Source of the DNA: Promicromonosporaceae bacterium | GTDB lineage: Bacteria; Actinomycetota; Actinomycetes; Actinomycetales; Cellulomonadaceae | Direction: 5' to 3' | Length of the DNA stretch: 64,000 bases | NCBI GenBank assembly: GCA_009783295.1 | Contig: WRHK01000015.1 | Span: 1-64,000 of the forward strand | In this document: in pieces, positions 31,324 to 40,538 of the stretch | Layout: each line of letters opens with the position of its first letter | Position numbering within the stretch: position 1 is the stretch's first letter | Notes under the pieces: generated by a model | The model's input: only the letters and a program-made list of their open reading frames with translations | Told to the model about the DNA's origin: nothing | The model's database searches: none | Position numbers and translations under genes: made by a program

Positions 31324-32511
31324 GTGAAGGTGCACGCGGCGCAAGGGTTCCGGCCCGCCACCGTCGTCGCCTCCGCCGCCGCGGCGGCCGTCGTCGCGAT
31401 GCTGCTCGGCGGGTGCTCCACCCCCGACGCGGACGCCTCCCCGGGCGCGGGCATCCCCGGCACCCCGGTGGAGGCCGGCCCGGACTCGTGCGGCCACGGG
31501 TGGACGGGCGGCGCCGCCGGCGCACAGACGTTCGCCGTCACCAACACCGCCACCACCGGCATGGCCGTGTACCTCCAGGACACCCGGGCCACGCCCCGCA
31601 CCTACCTGGTGCTCGACGCCATCGGCGCCGGGGCGACGGCGTCGGCGTCCGTGCGGCTCGACGGCGGCAGCTACCGGTTCGTGTGCCTCCAGGCCGACGA
31701 GGACCCCGTGCTCGGGCCCGCCGTCACCGTCACGGGCGGCAAGGTCGACCAGGCCACGCCCAGCATCGTGCTGCTCAGCCAGAACGACCTCGTCGCGGCC
31801 ACCCAGGCGTACTCGACGTGGGCGCTGGGCCGCGCCCGCACGCTCGCCGAGCAGGTCGCGACGCTCGACGGCGACGCCGCCCGCGGCGACCTCGGCGCCG
31901 CCCGCGCCGACTGGCTCACCGCCCACACCACCTACGGCACGCTCGGCGCCGCCTACGGTGCGTTCGGCGACCTGGGCGACGCGATCGACGGGTCGGGCAC
32001 CACGGGGTTCCGTGCGGTCGAGGCCCAGCTCTGGGGCACCGGTGGCACGGCCGGCGCGCGGCCCCTCGTCCAGGGGCTCGTCACGGACACGACCGCCCTG
32101 GTCAAGCAGCTGCAGGACCCGCGCATGGACCCGCTCGAGCTGGGCCTGCGCTCGCACGAGATCCTCGAGGACGTCCAGCGCGAGACCCTGTCCGGCCGGG
32201 CGGACGGCCCGTCGGGCACCACGCTCGCCGAGGTCGCGGCCGCCGTCGACGGGTCGCGGGCCGCGCTCGTGCAGCTGCGCCCCCTGCTCGCCGCGCAGGG
32301 CGACGACCTCGCCGACGTCGACGCCGCGCTCGACGCGCTGGCCGCCGAGGTCGCCACGTTCCACCACGACGCACCCGCCGGCCAGACCGGCTGGACCCCC
32401 TGGCCTGCGCTGACGCCGGCCCAGCGCGAGCTGCTGAACGCCCGCCTGGACGCCGCCCTCGAGCCCCTGGCGCGTGTCGCGGCCACGACCGAGCCCCGGA
32501 GGCACCCATGA
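31324..32511 (+). CDS. efeO: EfeO-type iron-uptake lipoprotein
   Basis: A 395-residue lipoprotein: signal peptide with lipobox LLGGC (Cys31), an N-terminal cupredoxin-like domain (about 50-140), then an imelysin/M75 helical domain with GLRSHEILEDVQRE, the HxxxE-type metal motif of EfeO. In the EfeUOB system EfeO binds iron at the outer face and works with the peroxidase EfeB to feed permease EfeU. Here efeB overlaps it by 4 bp, but no efeU is present. GTG 31324 follows GGGAG. A large inverted repeat precedes the gene. Confidence 0.9.
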   Translation: MKVHAAQGFRPATVVASAAAAAVVAMLLGGCSTPDADASPGAGIPGTPVEAGPDSCGHGWTGGAAGAQTFAVTNTATTGMAVYLQDTRATPRTYLVLDAIGAGATASASVRLDGGSYRFVCLQADEDPVLGPAVTVTGGKVDQATPSIVLLSQNDLVAATQAYSTWALGRARTLAEQVATLDGDAARGDLGAARADWLTAHTTYGTLGAAYGAFGDLGDAIDGSGTTGFRAVEAQLWGTGGTAGARPLVQGLVTDTTALVKQLQDPRMDPLELGLRSHEILEDVQRETLSGRADGPSGTTLAEVAAAVDGSRAALVQLRPLLAAQGDDLADVDAALDALAAEVATFHHDAPAGQTGWTPWPALTPAQRELLNARLDAALEPLARVAATTEPRRHP

Positions 32512-33863
32512 CCGGCGAGTGTCCGGCCCACGTCGGACGGCGCGGGTTCCTGCGCGGGGTGCTGGGGGCGGCGGGTGCCGCAGGGCTCGCCTCCGTGGCG
32601 ACGGGGGCGGCCCCGGTCTCGACGGGCTCGACCACCGCCGGCGCCGACGGGTCCGAGTACACGCACCCCACCCACGCCAAGGTGCCCGCCGTCGTCCCGT
32701 TCCACGGGAAGCATCAGGCGGGCATCACCACGCCGGCCCAGCGGGCGGCCACGTTCCTGGCGCTCGACGCCGTGGTGGCCTCGCGGGCCGAGCTCGCCGA
32801 CGTCTTCAAGACCCTCACGGAGGCCGCGCGCCTGCTCGCGGACGGCGGCGTCGCGCCGTCGGCCGGGCCGGGTGCTCCGCCGTCGGACAACGGGATCCTC
32901 GGCGTGGTCCCCACGCCCAAGGACACCGACGGGCTGACCGTCACCGTCTCGGTGGGCGCGTCGCTGTTCGACGGGCGGTTCGGGCTCGCGGCCAGCAAGC
33001 CAGCCCGGCTGCGCGTCATGGACGCGTTCCCCGACGACAACCTCGACCGCACCATCTGCGACGGCGACCTGCTGCTCCAGGTGTGCGCCGACGAGCGCGA
33101 CACCGTGCTGCACGCCGTGCGCGAGCTGCTGCGCGCCACGCGCGGCAGCCTCACGGTGCGGTGGCGCCAGGAGGGGTTCCTGCCGCCGGCCCGCCCCAGC
33201 GGCGCGCCCCGCAACCTGCTCGGCTTCAAGGACGGCACCGTCAACCCGCCCACCGCGAGCGCCGACGCGATGGGCGACGTCGTGTGGACCGCGGCGGGCC
33301 CGACGGCGAAGGTCGACGACCAGGCCGCCCGCGCGTTCAAGGCGCGCGCCACGGACCTGAAGGACGCCGTCGAGCCGGCGTGGGTGGCGGGCGGCACGTA
33401 CCACGTGGTGCGCACGACGCGCATGTTCGTGGAGTTCTGGGACCGGGTCACGCTCGACGAGCAGGAGCAGATGATCGGCCGGCGCCGCGACACGGGCGCC
33501 CCGCTGACGGGCACCCACGAGGACGAGGCCCCCGACTACGCGGCCGACCCGACGGGCGACGCGATCAAGCTGGACGCCCACATCCGCCTCGCCGGGCCCC
33601 GCACGCCCGGCTCGGAGGCGATGCGGATGCTGCGACGCCCGTTCTCGTACGACAACGGCACGGACGCGAACGGGACGCTCGACGTCGGGCTCGTGTTCGT
33701 GTGCTTCGTCCAGGACCTCGACCGGCAGTTCGTGACCGTGCAGAACCACCTGCAGGGCGAGCCGCTGGTCGACTACATCTCCCCGGTCGGGGGTGGCTAC
33801 TTCTTCGCCCTCCCCGGGGTGAAGGCAGCAGACGACTGGTACGCCAGCGCGCTGCTCGCCTGA
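32508..33863 (+). CDS. efeB: EfeB, Tat-exported DyP-type haem peroxidase
   Basis: A 451-residue protein. The N-terminus has a twin-arginine signal GRRGFLRGVLGAAG (Arg11-Arg12), so the enzyme folds and is exported with haem. The DyP signature GFKDGT (Asp242) and the proximal haem His in LDAHIRLAGP are present. It probably oxidises ferrous iron or takes iron from haem next to EfeO. The ATG overlaps the efeO TGA as ATGA. After the signal, the segment APVSTGSTTAG is encoded by a copy of a dispersed repeat (32615-32636). Confidence 0.92.
   Translation: MTGECPAHVGRRGFLRGVLGAAGAAGLASVATGAAPVSTGSTTAGADGSEYTHPTHAKVPAVVPFHGKHQAGITTPAQRAATFLALDAVVASRAELADVFKTLTEAARLLADGGVAPSAGPGAPPSDNGILGVVPTPKDTDGLTVTVSVGASLFDGRFGLAASKPARLRVMDAFPDDNLDRTICDGDLLLQVCADERDTVLHAVRELLRATRGSLTVRWRQEGFLPPARPSGAPRNLLGFKDGTVNPPTASADAMGDVVWTAAGPTAKVDDQAARAFKARATDLKDAVEPAWVAGGTYHVVRTTRMFVEFWDRVTLDEQEQMIGRRRDTGAPLTGTHEDEAPDYAADPTGDAIKLDAHIRLAGPRTPGSEAMRMLRRPFSYDNGTDANGTLDVGLVFVCFVQDLDRQFVTVQNHLQGEPLVDYISPVGGGYFFALPGVKAADDWYASALLA
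32615..32636 (+). repeat. Dispersed GTCTCGAC-type repeat inside efeB
   Basis: GTCTCGACGGGCTCGACC differs by two bases from the copies at 45019-45040 and 49367-49388. It is translated in frame within the linker after the Tat signal, where insertions should be tolerated. Confidence 0.6.
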
Positions 33864-33923
33864 ACCACCGCCGCCTCCGCGCCACGGCGGTCGCGGCACC
33901 ACCGAACAGAAAGGCACACCCCC

Positions 33924-35585
33924 ATGCCGGGTCTGCTCTCCACCCCCCGCGGGCGCTACGCGTCCGTCGGGACGGCGGCCGTCGCGGGTCTCGCGCTCGC
34001 CGGCGGCCTGTTCGGCTCGGGTCTCCCGGGCCTCGGCCACCCGAACAACGGCCAGGGGTCCGACAAGACCTCGACGCCGATCAAGCACGTCGTCGTGCTG
34101 TTCGACGAGAACGTCTCGTTCGACCACTACTTCGGCACCTACCCGAACGCGGCCAACACCGACGGCACCAAGTTCACCGCCGCCGCCGGCACCCCGAAGA
34201 CCGACACGATGGAGGCCGCCGGCCTCATCGCGCAGAACCCGAACACGTACGTCCCGCAGCGCCTCGGTGGCGTGTCGCAGGCCGTGACGTGCGACCAGAA
34301 CCACGGCTACCTGCCGGAGCAGCAGGCCATCAACGGTGGCCTCATGGACCAGTTCGTCCAGAAGACCAACAACGACACCTGCTCGGGCGTGTTCCACGAG
34401 CCGGGCCTGGTCATGGACTACTACGACGGCAACACCGTCACCGCGCTGTGGAACTACGCGCAGAACTACGCCATGAGCGACAACAGCTGGGACGCCACGT
34501 TCGGCCCCTCCACCCCGGGTGCCCTCAACGTGGTCGCCGGCCAGACGCACGGCGGCCAGGCCTTCGACCCGAAGACGGGCGCGCTGCTGACGACGTCGAC
34601 CGCGACGGCCGACCCCGACGCCAACGGCGTGGGCACCGTGACGGGCGACCCGGACCCGGTCTACGACGACTGCGCGGACAACGACCACACGTCGTCGTCG
34701 GCTCTCGTGGGCATGCAGGGCAAGAACATCGGTGACCTGCTCAACGAGCAGAACATCACGTGGGGCTGGTTCCAGGGCGGGTTCACGCCGTCGACCACGG
34801 CCGCGAGCTCGAAGACCGGCTACGCGCTGTGCGACACCACGCACCTGAACGTCGCGGGCGGCTCGTCGAAGGACTACTCGCCGCACCACAACCCGTTCGC
34901 GTACTACAAGTCGACGTCGAACCCCCACCACCTGGCCCCCACCAAGGCCGTCGGTGAGACCGACCAGGCGAACCACCAGTACGACCTGTCGCTGTTCGAG
35001 CAGGCCGCCAAGGACGGCAACCTCCCCGCCGTCTCGTACGTGAAGGCCGCCGAGTACCAGGACGGCCACGCCTCGTACTCCGACCCGCTGGACGAGCAGG
35101 ACTTCCTGGTCCGCGAGATCAACCTGCTCCAGCAGTCGCCCGACTGGTCGTCGACCGCCGTCGTCATCGCCTACGACGACTCGGACGGCTGGTACGACCA
35201 CGTCGCCCCGTCGATCGCCAACGGCGGCAACGGCTCTCAGGACTCCACGCTGTGCTCCTCGGTCTCGACGGTGCTCGGCGGCTACGCCGACCGTTGCGGC
35301 CCGTCGCAGCGCCTCCCCCTGCTGGTCATCTCGCCCTACGCGAAGACCAACTTCGTGGACCACACCGAGACCAACCAGGCCTCGATCGTGAAGTTCATCG
35401 AGGACAACTGGAAGCTCGGCACCATCGGTGACGCCTCGTTCGACGAGACCGCCGGCACGCTGGACAACATGTTCGACTTCAACGAGTCGGCCAAGAAGAA
35501 GTCCCCGACCGTCATCCTCAACGACGACGGCTCGGTGCAGTCGGTGACCCCGGTGCTGCCCGCCGGGCTCGCCAAGAAGGGCTGA
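33924..35585 (+). CDS. Secreted phosphoesterase, phospholipase C/acid phosphatase family
   Basis: A 553-residue exported protein of PF04185, which includes bacterial phospholipase C and AcpA acid phosphatase. A hydrophobic signal region (ASVGTAAVAGLALAGGLFGS) is followed by the metal-site start IKHVVVLFDENVSFDHYFGT. Further blocks are WDATFGPSTPGALNVV, FAYYKSTSNPHHLAPT and VVIAYDDSDGWYDHVAP, carrying the conserved Asp/His ligands. It should hydrolyse phosphate esters outside the cell. AAAGG lies upstream of the ATG. It follows efeB by 60 bp and may share that transcript. A wobble-paired hairpin ends it. Confidence 0.9.
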   Translation: MPGLLSTPRGRYASVGTAAVAGLALAGGLFGSGLPGLGHPNNGQGSDKTSTPIKHVVVLFDENVSFDHYFGTYPNAANTDGTKFTAAAGTPKTDTMEAAGLIAQNPNTYVPQRLGGVSQAVTCDQNHGYLPEQQAINGGLMDQFVQKTNNDTCSGVFHEPGLVMDYYDGNTVTALWNYAQNYAMSDNSWDATFGPSTPGALNVVAGQTHGGQAFDPKTGALLTTSTATADPDANGVGTVTGDPDPVYDDCADNDHTSSSALVGMQGKNIGDLLNEQNITWGWFQGGFTPSTTAASSKTGYALCDTTHLNVAGGSSKDYSPHHNPFAYYKSTSNPHHLAPTKAVGETDQANHQYDLSLFEQAAKDGNLPAVSYVKAAEYQDGHASYSDPLDEQDFLVREINLLQQSPDWSSTAVVIAYDDSDGWYDHVAPSIANGGNGSQDSTLCSSVSTVLGGYADRCGPSQRLPLLVISPYAKTNFVDHTETNQASIVKFIEDNWKLGTIGDASFDETAGTLDNMFDFNESAKKKSPTVILNDDGSVQSVTPVLPAGLAKKG

Positions 35586-35601
35586 CCTTCCTTCACCCCG
35601 C

Positions 35602-35633
35602 GGGGGCGTCGTCGCGCTAGCGGCGGCGCCCCC
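35602..35633. terminator. Bidirectional terminator hairpin
   Basis: GGGGGCGTCGTCGC and GCGGCGGCGCCCCC pair over 14 bp with two G-T wobbles around a GCTA loop, between converging genes. Confidence 0.75.
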
Positions 35634-35642
35634 GTCGGCGTC

Positions 35643-36509
35643 TCACCCCAGCAGCGCACGGAGGGTCGCGGCGAACTGCTCCGGCTTGCCGGCCGGGCCG
35701 TACTCGCCGCCCGAGAAGCCGGAGTGGTCGCCGGGGAACGGCGCGGCCTCGACGTCCAGCTCGGCCGCCAGGGCGCGCGCCGCCCGCGCGGCCATGCCCT
35801 CGCCCGAGTCCTCGCCGTACGCGGGGACGACGCGCGTGCGGGCGGCCCGGACTGCGGCCAGCGCCGGGACCCAGTGCTGCATGGTGCGCATGTTGATGCC
35901 CAGCAGCGGGTCGCCGCGGCGCCCGTCGTCCTGCGTGGGCAGCCCGAACTGGGCCGGGTCGGGGGCCGGACGGTCCAGGAAGTCGGCCGGGATCTCCCCC
36001 TGCGCCATCGAGACGGCGAAGAACTTGGCCATGCCCGCGCCGAACCCGTGCGCCTCGTAGGTGTGGTGGATGTCGTCCATGACGGCGGCCACGACGTCGC
36101 CGTCGGGCAGCACGGGCGCCAGCGGCGGCTCGTGGAGGACGGCGGTCGCGACGTCGTCCGGGAACTGCTGGATCCACGCCAGCCCGTCGACGGCGCCGCC
36201 GCTGGACGCGAACAGGTCGTACGGGCCCTGGCCCACCGCCTGCGCGATCGCGTGCAGGGCTGCGCCCCGCGACATCGGGTCGGGATGGGCGTGCTCCGCC
36301 ACGGTGCTGCGGTTCATGCCCGGGGGGTCGTAGGTGACCACGGTGCGGTCGGGAAAATGGCCGACCAGCGTGGTGAAACCCTGCGCGCCCATGGGGCTGC
36401 CGATGATGAACAGCGGCCGCTGCGGGGAGCCCGGGCTCTCCGTGGGAGCGTGCACGTCGTAGGTGACGGCGGCGCCGGGGACGTCGAGCGTGGCGGTGGT
36501 GACAGGCAC
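35643..36509 (-). CDS. Alpha/beta hydrolase
   Basis: A 288-residue cytosolic hydrolase-fold protein. The oxyanion region is LFIIGSPMGAQGF, the nucleophile elbow is FASSGGAVDGL (a G-to-A variant of GxSxG), and the catalytic His is in FPGDHSGFSGGEYG near the C-terminus. TYDPPGMNRST is the usual strand-4 block. This type is often annotated as alpha/beta hydrolase of unknown substrate. GTG 36509 has AAGGAG 6 bases upstream. Confidence 0.87.
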   Translation of the reverse strand: MPVTTATLDVPGAAVTYDVHAPTESPGSPQRPLFIIGSPMGAQGFTTLVGHFPDRTVVTYDPPGMNRSTVAEHAHPDPMSRGAALHAIAQAVGQGPYDLFASSGGAVDGLAWIQQFPDDVATAVLHEPPLAPVLPDGDVVAAVMDDIHHTYEAHGFGAGMAKFFAVSMAQGEIPADFLDRPAPDPAQFGLPTQDDGRRGDPLLGINMRTMQHWVPALAAVRAARTRVVPAYGEDSGEGMAARAARALAAELDVEAAPFPGDHSGFSGGEYGPAGKPEQFAATLRALLG

Positions 36510-36637
36510 GGTGGGCTCCTTCGGTTGCGGGCCTGATGTGTCGATCTTGGCGCCCGCGCCGGGGTCCGGCCCGCCGAGAACCCCAGGGCTGTGGATAACT
36601 CGGTGCTAGCGGGGGCCCGCGTCGGTACGTTCGGCAG

Positions 36638-36919
36638 GTGCCTCAGATCGCCCTCGACACCGCGGCCTTCGAGGCCGCCTCCGCCGCCGTGCGCGCGGCC
36701 GCCGCCCAGGTGCCGGTTGCTCTCGGCGTCCCTGCCGGGGTGGTCGGGGACGTCCGGCTCAAGGCGGCGCTCGACGACGTCGCGCGGTCGTGGGCACGGC
36801 AGCTCGCCACGCTCGGCACGTCTCTGGACGCGCTCGCCGCGGCCCTGCACGGCGCGTCCGCGCTGTTCGCCGACGCCGAGGGCGTGACGACGGCGTCGCT
36901 CGCGGCGGCGCTGCGATGA
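36638..36919 (+). CDS. Small helical protein, WXG100/ESAT-6-like
   Basis: A 93-residue Ala-rich, wholly helical protein (DTAAFEAASAAVRAAAAQVP, then SWARQLATLGTSLDALAAAL). The size, the helical hairpin pattern and its position before a large partner gene are like WXG100/ESX-secreted proteins, though a strict WxG motif is absent. It overlaps the next gene as ATGA, so the two are translationally coupled. The role is inferred from architecture only. Confidence 0.6.
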   Translation: MPQIALDTAAFEAASAAVRAAAAQVPVALGVPAGVVGDVRLKAALDDVARSWARQLATLGTSLDALAAALHGASALFADAEGVTTASLAAALR

Positions 36920-39231
36920 CCGTTCCGTTGATGCCTCTGCTGCCCGGCGACCCCGCCGCGATCGACGACGCCGTCCGGCTGCTGGCCGCGCGGGCGACGA
37001 CGCTGGAGGACGCCGCGGCGCGCCTCTCCCACGTGCGGGCCGTGCTGGCCGACGAGCGCACCGCGGCCGCCGCGAGCGCCGACGACCGGCTGGCCGAGGG
37101 CTCGGGCGGCGCGCTCGCGGCGGCCCGGCTCGCGACGGGGCTCGCGGGAGTCCTCACCTGGTTCGGGGAGCGGCTCCGGTCCCACCAGGCGGCCGCACGC
37201 CAGGCCGCCGAGCGGCACGCCGACGCGGTGGCGCGGGTCGCGCACTGGGCGGCTGAGCGGGAGCGCGCGGAGGCGCAGCGGCGCCTCTCCCCCGACGCCT
37301 CGTGGCAGCCGACCGTCCACGAGGCCGCTCGCGAGGAGGCGCGGGCCCGCGACGACGCCCAGCGCGCCCTCGCCGACCACCACCGCGCCACCGAAGAGCA
37401 GCAGGCCGACGCCCGCCAGGCCGCCGCCCAGGTGCAGGCGCTCGCGGACACGCGCGTGGTCCGGGCGTGGGCCTCGGGCGCTCCCGTGACCGTGGCCGCG
37501 TTCGTCGCGTCCCGGAGCGCCGGGCTCGCGGCGTCGTCGGACCTGGCCCGCCTGGTGCGCGACGGCTCGGTGGGCTCGGCCCCGACCGAGCAGGCCGGCC
37601 GGCTGCGCCGACTGCTCGAGGCACGCAGCGGCGACCCCGTGTTCTGGGCCGCGTTCTGGGAGCGGGCCACGCCCGCGCAGCTCTACGCGGCCGCCGACCT
37701 CATGGCGCCCGGCATGGCGATCGCGCGGCGCACCCCGGCCGCCCGCGAGGAGTGGGCGGCGCTGCTGCGCGCGATCGGCACCGGCACCGCGTCGACGCTC
37801 GCCACACTCAGCCCCGCGGAGCGCGCAAGGTTCGGGCGCCGGATCGCCGAGGACGTCCCGGCGGTGTCGTGGACCGCGCCTGAGGTGGCGGCCGCGCTGT
37901 TCGGCGCGCTGCCACTCTGGGTCGCACCGCGACCCGACCCCGCCGGGCCCGCCGCGCCGACACCCGGGCAGCGAGCCGCCGCCGACGTCGCCACGGGCGT
38001 GCTGACAGTGCTCGACGACGACCCTCGGCCCGGCAGGCCTCCCTGCCCCGACCTTGCCGCCGCCGCCCTTGCGACGCTCGCCCGTGACCCCGCCGCGGCC
38101 CTCGGCTACCTGGCCCCCGAGGACCCCGCGGAGCTCCGGCGACGCGCCACGCACTGGCTCGGCGGCCCTGCCCCCTGGCCCGACCACGGCGAGGGCGTCG
38201 CCGCCGCCCTCGCGGCCGCGGTGCTCGCCGGCGCGACGTCTCCCTCCCGCGCGGAGCAGGCGCGTGCCGCCCAGCTCGCCTCGGTCGCCACGACGCAGCT
38301 GCCGAGCGGCCTGCTGCGGAACGAGCCCCTGTCGAGCGCCACAGAGCGCGACGTCGCCCGCGCCTACCACCCGTACCTGGCGGGCGCCTCCCAGCTCGGA
38401 CGGACCACCGACGCCGCCGGATGGGTGGATCTCGCCGCGCCGGCGGCACCCTCCGCGTCCGGCCGTCCCGGCACCCGCGCGGACGTCCCCCTGGCCGACG
38501 GCCTCGGTGCGATGCCCCAGCCGGTCCAGCCCCACCTGGACGCCCTGCTGTTCCGCGAGGTGATCGTGGGCAGCTCGACCACCTCGGCCGGGGCGGCCGC
38601 CTGGCTGGCCGACGCGCTCGACCACGAGGAGGCGGTGCTCGAGGCCATCTTCCCCGCGGACGGGTCGGACGCCCCGGCGGCGGCCGACATCCAGGGCGAC
38701 GCGGACCGGCAGTCGGTCGTGCGCGAGACCCTGCGCGACGCGGGCGCCGTCGCCGGCGCGCTGCAGGTCGCGTCCGTGCGCACGGCCGAGCTCGCGGACG
38801 CCCGCGACCAGGCGATGATCGACGACGTCGCGACCGTGGCGAGCGTGCCGATCGGCGGCGTCGTGGCCGGAGCCGCGTCGCGCGCCGTCGCCCACGCCGC
38901 CACGCGCTCGCTGGGCACCGTCGGCGACGAGAGCGTCAAGCTGGCAGCCGACCGCGTCGTCACCACCGCCGCCGACGCCGCCAAGGGCGGGTTCCTCCAC
39001 GCCACCCGCGCCGCCCGCCACGACGTCGCCGTGCAGGAACCCGTGCTGCGCCGCGAGTTCGCGGACCCGGCGCTCGCCGCCGCCGAGGCCTGGTCGCAGG
39101 CGCGGGGCAGCACGCCCGAACAGGCCGCCCGCGCCTGGCACCAGCTCCGGTGGGACGAGCAGGACACGAAGGACGCCTTCGACCGGTTCTACGAGAACGG
39201 GTCGAGCACCAGCACCGGAGCAGGCCAGTAG
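36916..39231 (+). CDS. Large alanine-rich helical protein, possible type VII-type substrate
   Basis: A 771-residue protein that I do not recognise at family level. Residues 1-200 are long amphipathic helices and coiled coil (ERERAEAQRRLSPDASW, DAQRALADHHRATEEQQADA). A globular helical middle follows (FWAAFWERATPAQLYAAADL). The last 130 residues have a glycine-rich, weakly hydrophobic segment (SVPIGGVVAGAASRAVAHAA) and end with a polar tail rich in Ser/Thr. There is no signal peptide. The layout of a small helical partner followed by a large helical protein resembles WXG100-LXG or polymorphic-toxin pairs, but no ESX machinery or immunity-type gene is nearby. Confidence 0.75.
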   Translation: MTVPLMPLLPGDPAAIDDAVRLLAARATTLEDAAARLSHVRAVLADERTAAAASADDRLAEGSGGALAAARLATGLAGVLTWFGERLRSHQAAARQAAERHADAVARVAHWAAERERAEAQRRLSPDASWQPTVHEAAREEARARDDAQRALADHHRATEEQQADARQAAAQVQALADTRVVRAWASGAPVTVAAFVASRSAGLAASSDLARLVRDGSVGSAPTEQAGRLRRLLEARSGDPVFWAAFWERATPAQLYAAADLMAPGMAIARRTPAAREEWAALLRAIGTGTASTLATLSPAERARFGRRIAEDVPAVSWTAPEVAAALFGALPLWVAPRPDPAGPAAPTPGQRAAADVATGVLTVLDDDPRPGRPPCPDLAAAALATLARDPAAALGYLAPEDPAELRRRATHWLGGPAPWPDHGEGVAAALAAAVLAGATSPSRAEQARAAQLASVATTQLPSGLLRNEPLSSATERDVARAYHPYLAGASQLGRTTDAAGWVDLAAPAAPSASGRPGTRADVPLADGLGAMPQPVQPHLDALLFREVIVGSSTTSAGAAAWLADALDHEEAVLEAIFPADGSDAPAAADIQGDADRQSVVRETLRDAGAVAGALQVASVRTAELADARDQAMIDDVATVASVPIGGVVAGAASRAVAHAATRSLGTVGDESVKLAADRVVTTAADAAKGGFLHATRAARHDVAVQEPVLRREFADPALAAAEAWSQARGSTPEQAARAWHQLRWDEQDTKDAFDRFYENGSSTSTGAGQ

Positions 39232-39240
39232 AATCGATTC
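39229..39240 (+). promoter_or_regulatory. Possible -10 and palindromic operator of the MFS gene
   Basis: TAGAAT (39229-39234) overlaps the perfect palindrome GAATCGATTC (39231-39240). It lies about 45 bp upstream of the MFS start and shares its first three bases with the upstream stop codon. Confidence 0.4.
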
Positions 39241-39284
39241 GATCCGCGCAGCGCGGGCATCGTCCGCCCCACGGAGGCACCCTC

Positions 39285-40538
39285 GTGACCGTGACCAGTC
39301 CCCCCGCCACCACCTCGCCCGGCATCGTCGACGCCCGGCGCGCCACGGTGATCCTCGTCGCGATGGCCGTCTCGACCTTCCTGTTCGTGCTCGTCGAGGG
39401 CCTGCCCGCCGGCCTGCTGACGCTCATGGCACCGGACCTCGAGACCACGACGTCGCGCATCGGCCTGCTGGTCACGGGCTACGCGCTCGTGGTGCTGGTC
39501 GCCACCGTCCCCCTGGCGCAGTGGACCAAGAACATCCCGCGCCGCTGGGTGCTCTCCGCGACGGTGGGCGTCGCCACCCTCGGCACCCTCTGGGCCGGGT
39601 TCGCGGGCGGCTACGAGTCGCTCCTGGCCGCGCGCCTGGTCACCGCGCTCGCGCAGGCGCTCTTCTGGGTGGCAGTCCTCCCCGGTACCGCGGGGCTGTT
39701 CCCGCCGCGCGTGCGTGGGCGCGTCATCTCGCGCCTCGCCCTCGGCAACTCGCTCGCCCCGGTGCTCGGCCTCCCGATCGGCACGTGGCTGGGCGAGCAC
39801 ACGTCGTGGCGGGTCACCTTCTGGGCCGTCGCGGCGCTCTCGACCCTGATCTTCGTGATCGTCATCGTGCTCTTCCCCACGGTGAAGCCGTCCGAGGGCG
39901 GCGCCTCGCGCGCCCCGTTCCCCAGCCGGCGGCGGCTCGGGTTCCAGCTCGTCACCACGGCGCTGGTGGTCACGGCGTCGTTCGGGCTCATCACGTTCGT
40001 CACCCAGCTGATGCAGGACGTCGCCGGGTACGCCCGGTCCGACATGCCGTGGCTGCTCGCGGTGCAGGGCGCGGCCGGCGTCATCGGCACGATCCTGGTC
40101 GCGCGGTTCCTCGACCGGCACTCCTGGGGGTCGCTCGTCACGGCGATCGCCATCGTGGTGCTCGCCCAGGTGCTGCTGTGGGCGTTCAGCCCCAACCATG
40201 TCGTCGCGGTGGTCGGCCTGTTCCTGTTCGGCGGGGCGTTCTCGACCATCCCGCCCGCCCTGTCGCACCGCGTGATGCTGGTGGCGCCGGGGTCCACCGA
40301 CATGGGCGTCGCCATGTCGTCGGCCATCTTCAACCTGGGGATCGCCGCCGGGTCCGGGCTCGGCGCCGCGCTGACAGCCGCCGTCGGCGTGCGGTGGGTG
40401 CCGCTCGCCGGGGCGGGACTCGCGCTCCTGGCGCTCGGGGTGACGCTCGCAGAGAACCGCTTCAACCCGCCGCTCCCGGCGCACCGCCACGACGTCGACG
40501 AGGTGCTCGCCACCGCACCGGAGGTGGTGGCCGAATGA
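39285..40538 (+). CDS. MFS transporter, DHA1 (Cmx/YdhP-like) efflux type
   Basis: A 417-residue membrane protein with twelve hydrophobic segments. The helix 2-3 region (GYALVVLVATVPLAQWTKNI) and helix 4 (AARLVTALAQALFWVAVLPG) match the DHA1 drug:H+ antiporters such as chloramphenicol or purine exporters. The substrate is unknown. GTG 39285 is chosen because GGAGG is 8 bases upstream; GTG 39291 is an alternative. It is coupled to ychJ by an ATGA overlap. Confidence 0.88.
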   Translation: MTVTSPPATTSPGIVDARRATVILVAMAVSTFLFVLVEGLPAGLLTLMAPDLETTTSRIGLLVTGYALVVLVATVPLAQWTKNIPRRWVLSATVGVATLGTLWAGFAGGYESLLAARLVTALAQALFWVAVLPGTAGLFPPRVRGRVISRLALGNSLAPVLGLPIGTWLGEHTSWRVTFWAVAALSTLIFVIVIVLFPTVKPSEGGASRAPFPSRRRLGFQLVTTALVVTASFGLITFVTQLMQDVAGYARSDMPWLLAVQGAAGVIGTILVARFLDRHSWGSLVTAIAIVVLAQVLLWAFSPNHVVAVVGLFLFGGAFSTIPPALSHRVMLVAPGSTDMGVAMSSAIFNLGIAAGSGLGAALTAAVGVRWVPLAGAGLALLALGVTLAENRFNPPLPAHRHDVDEVLATAPEVVAE

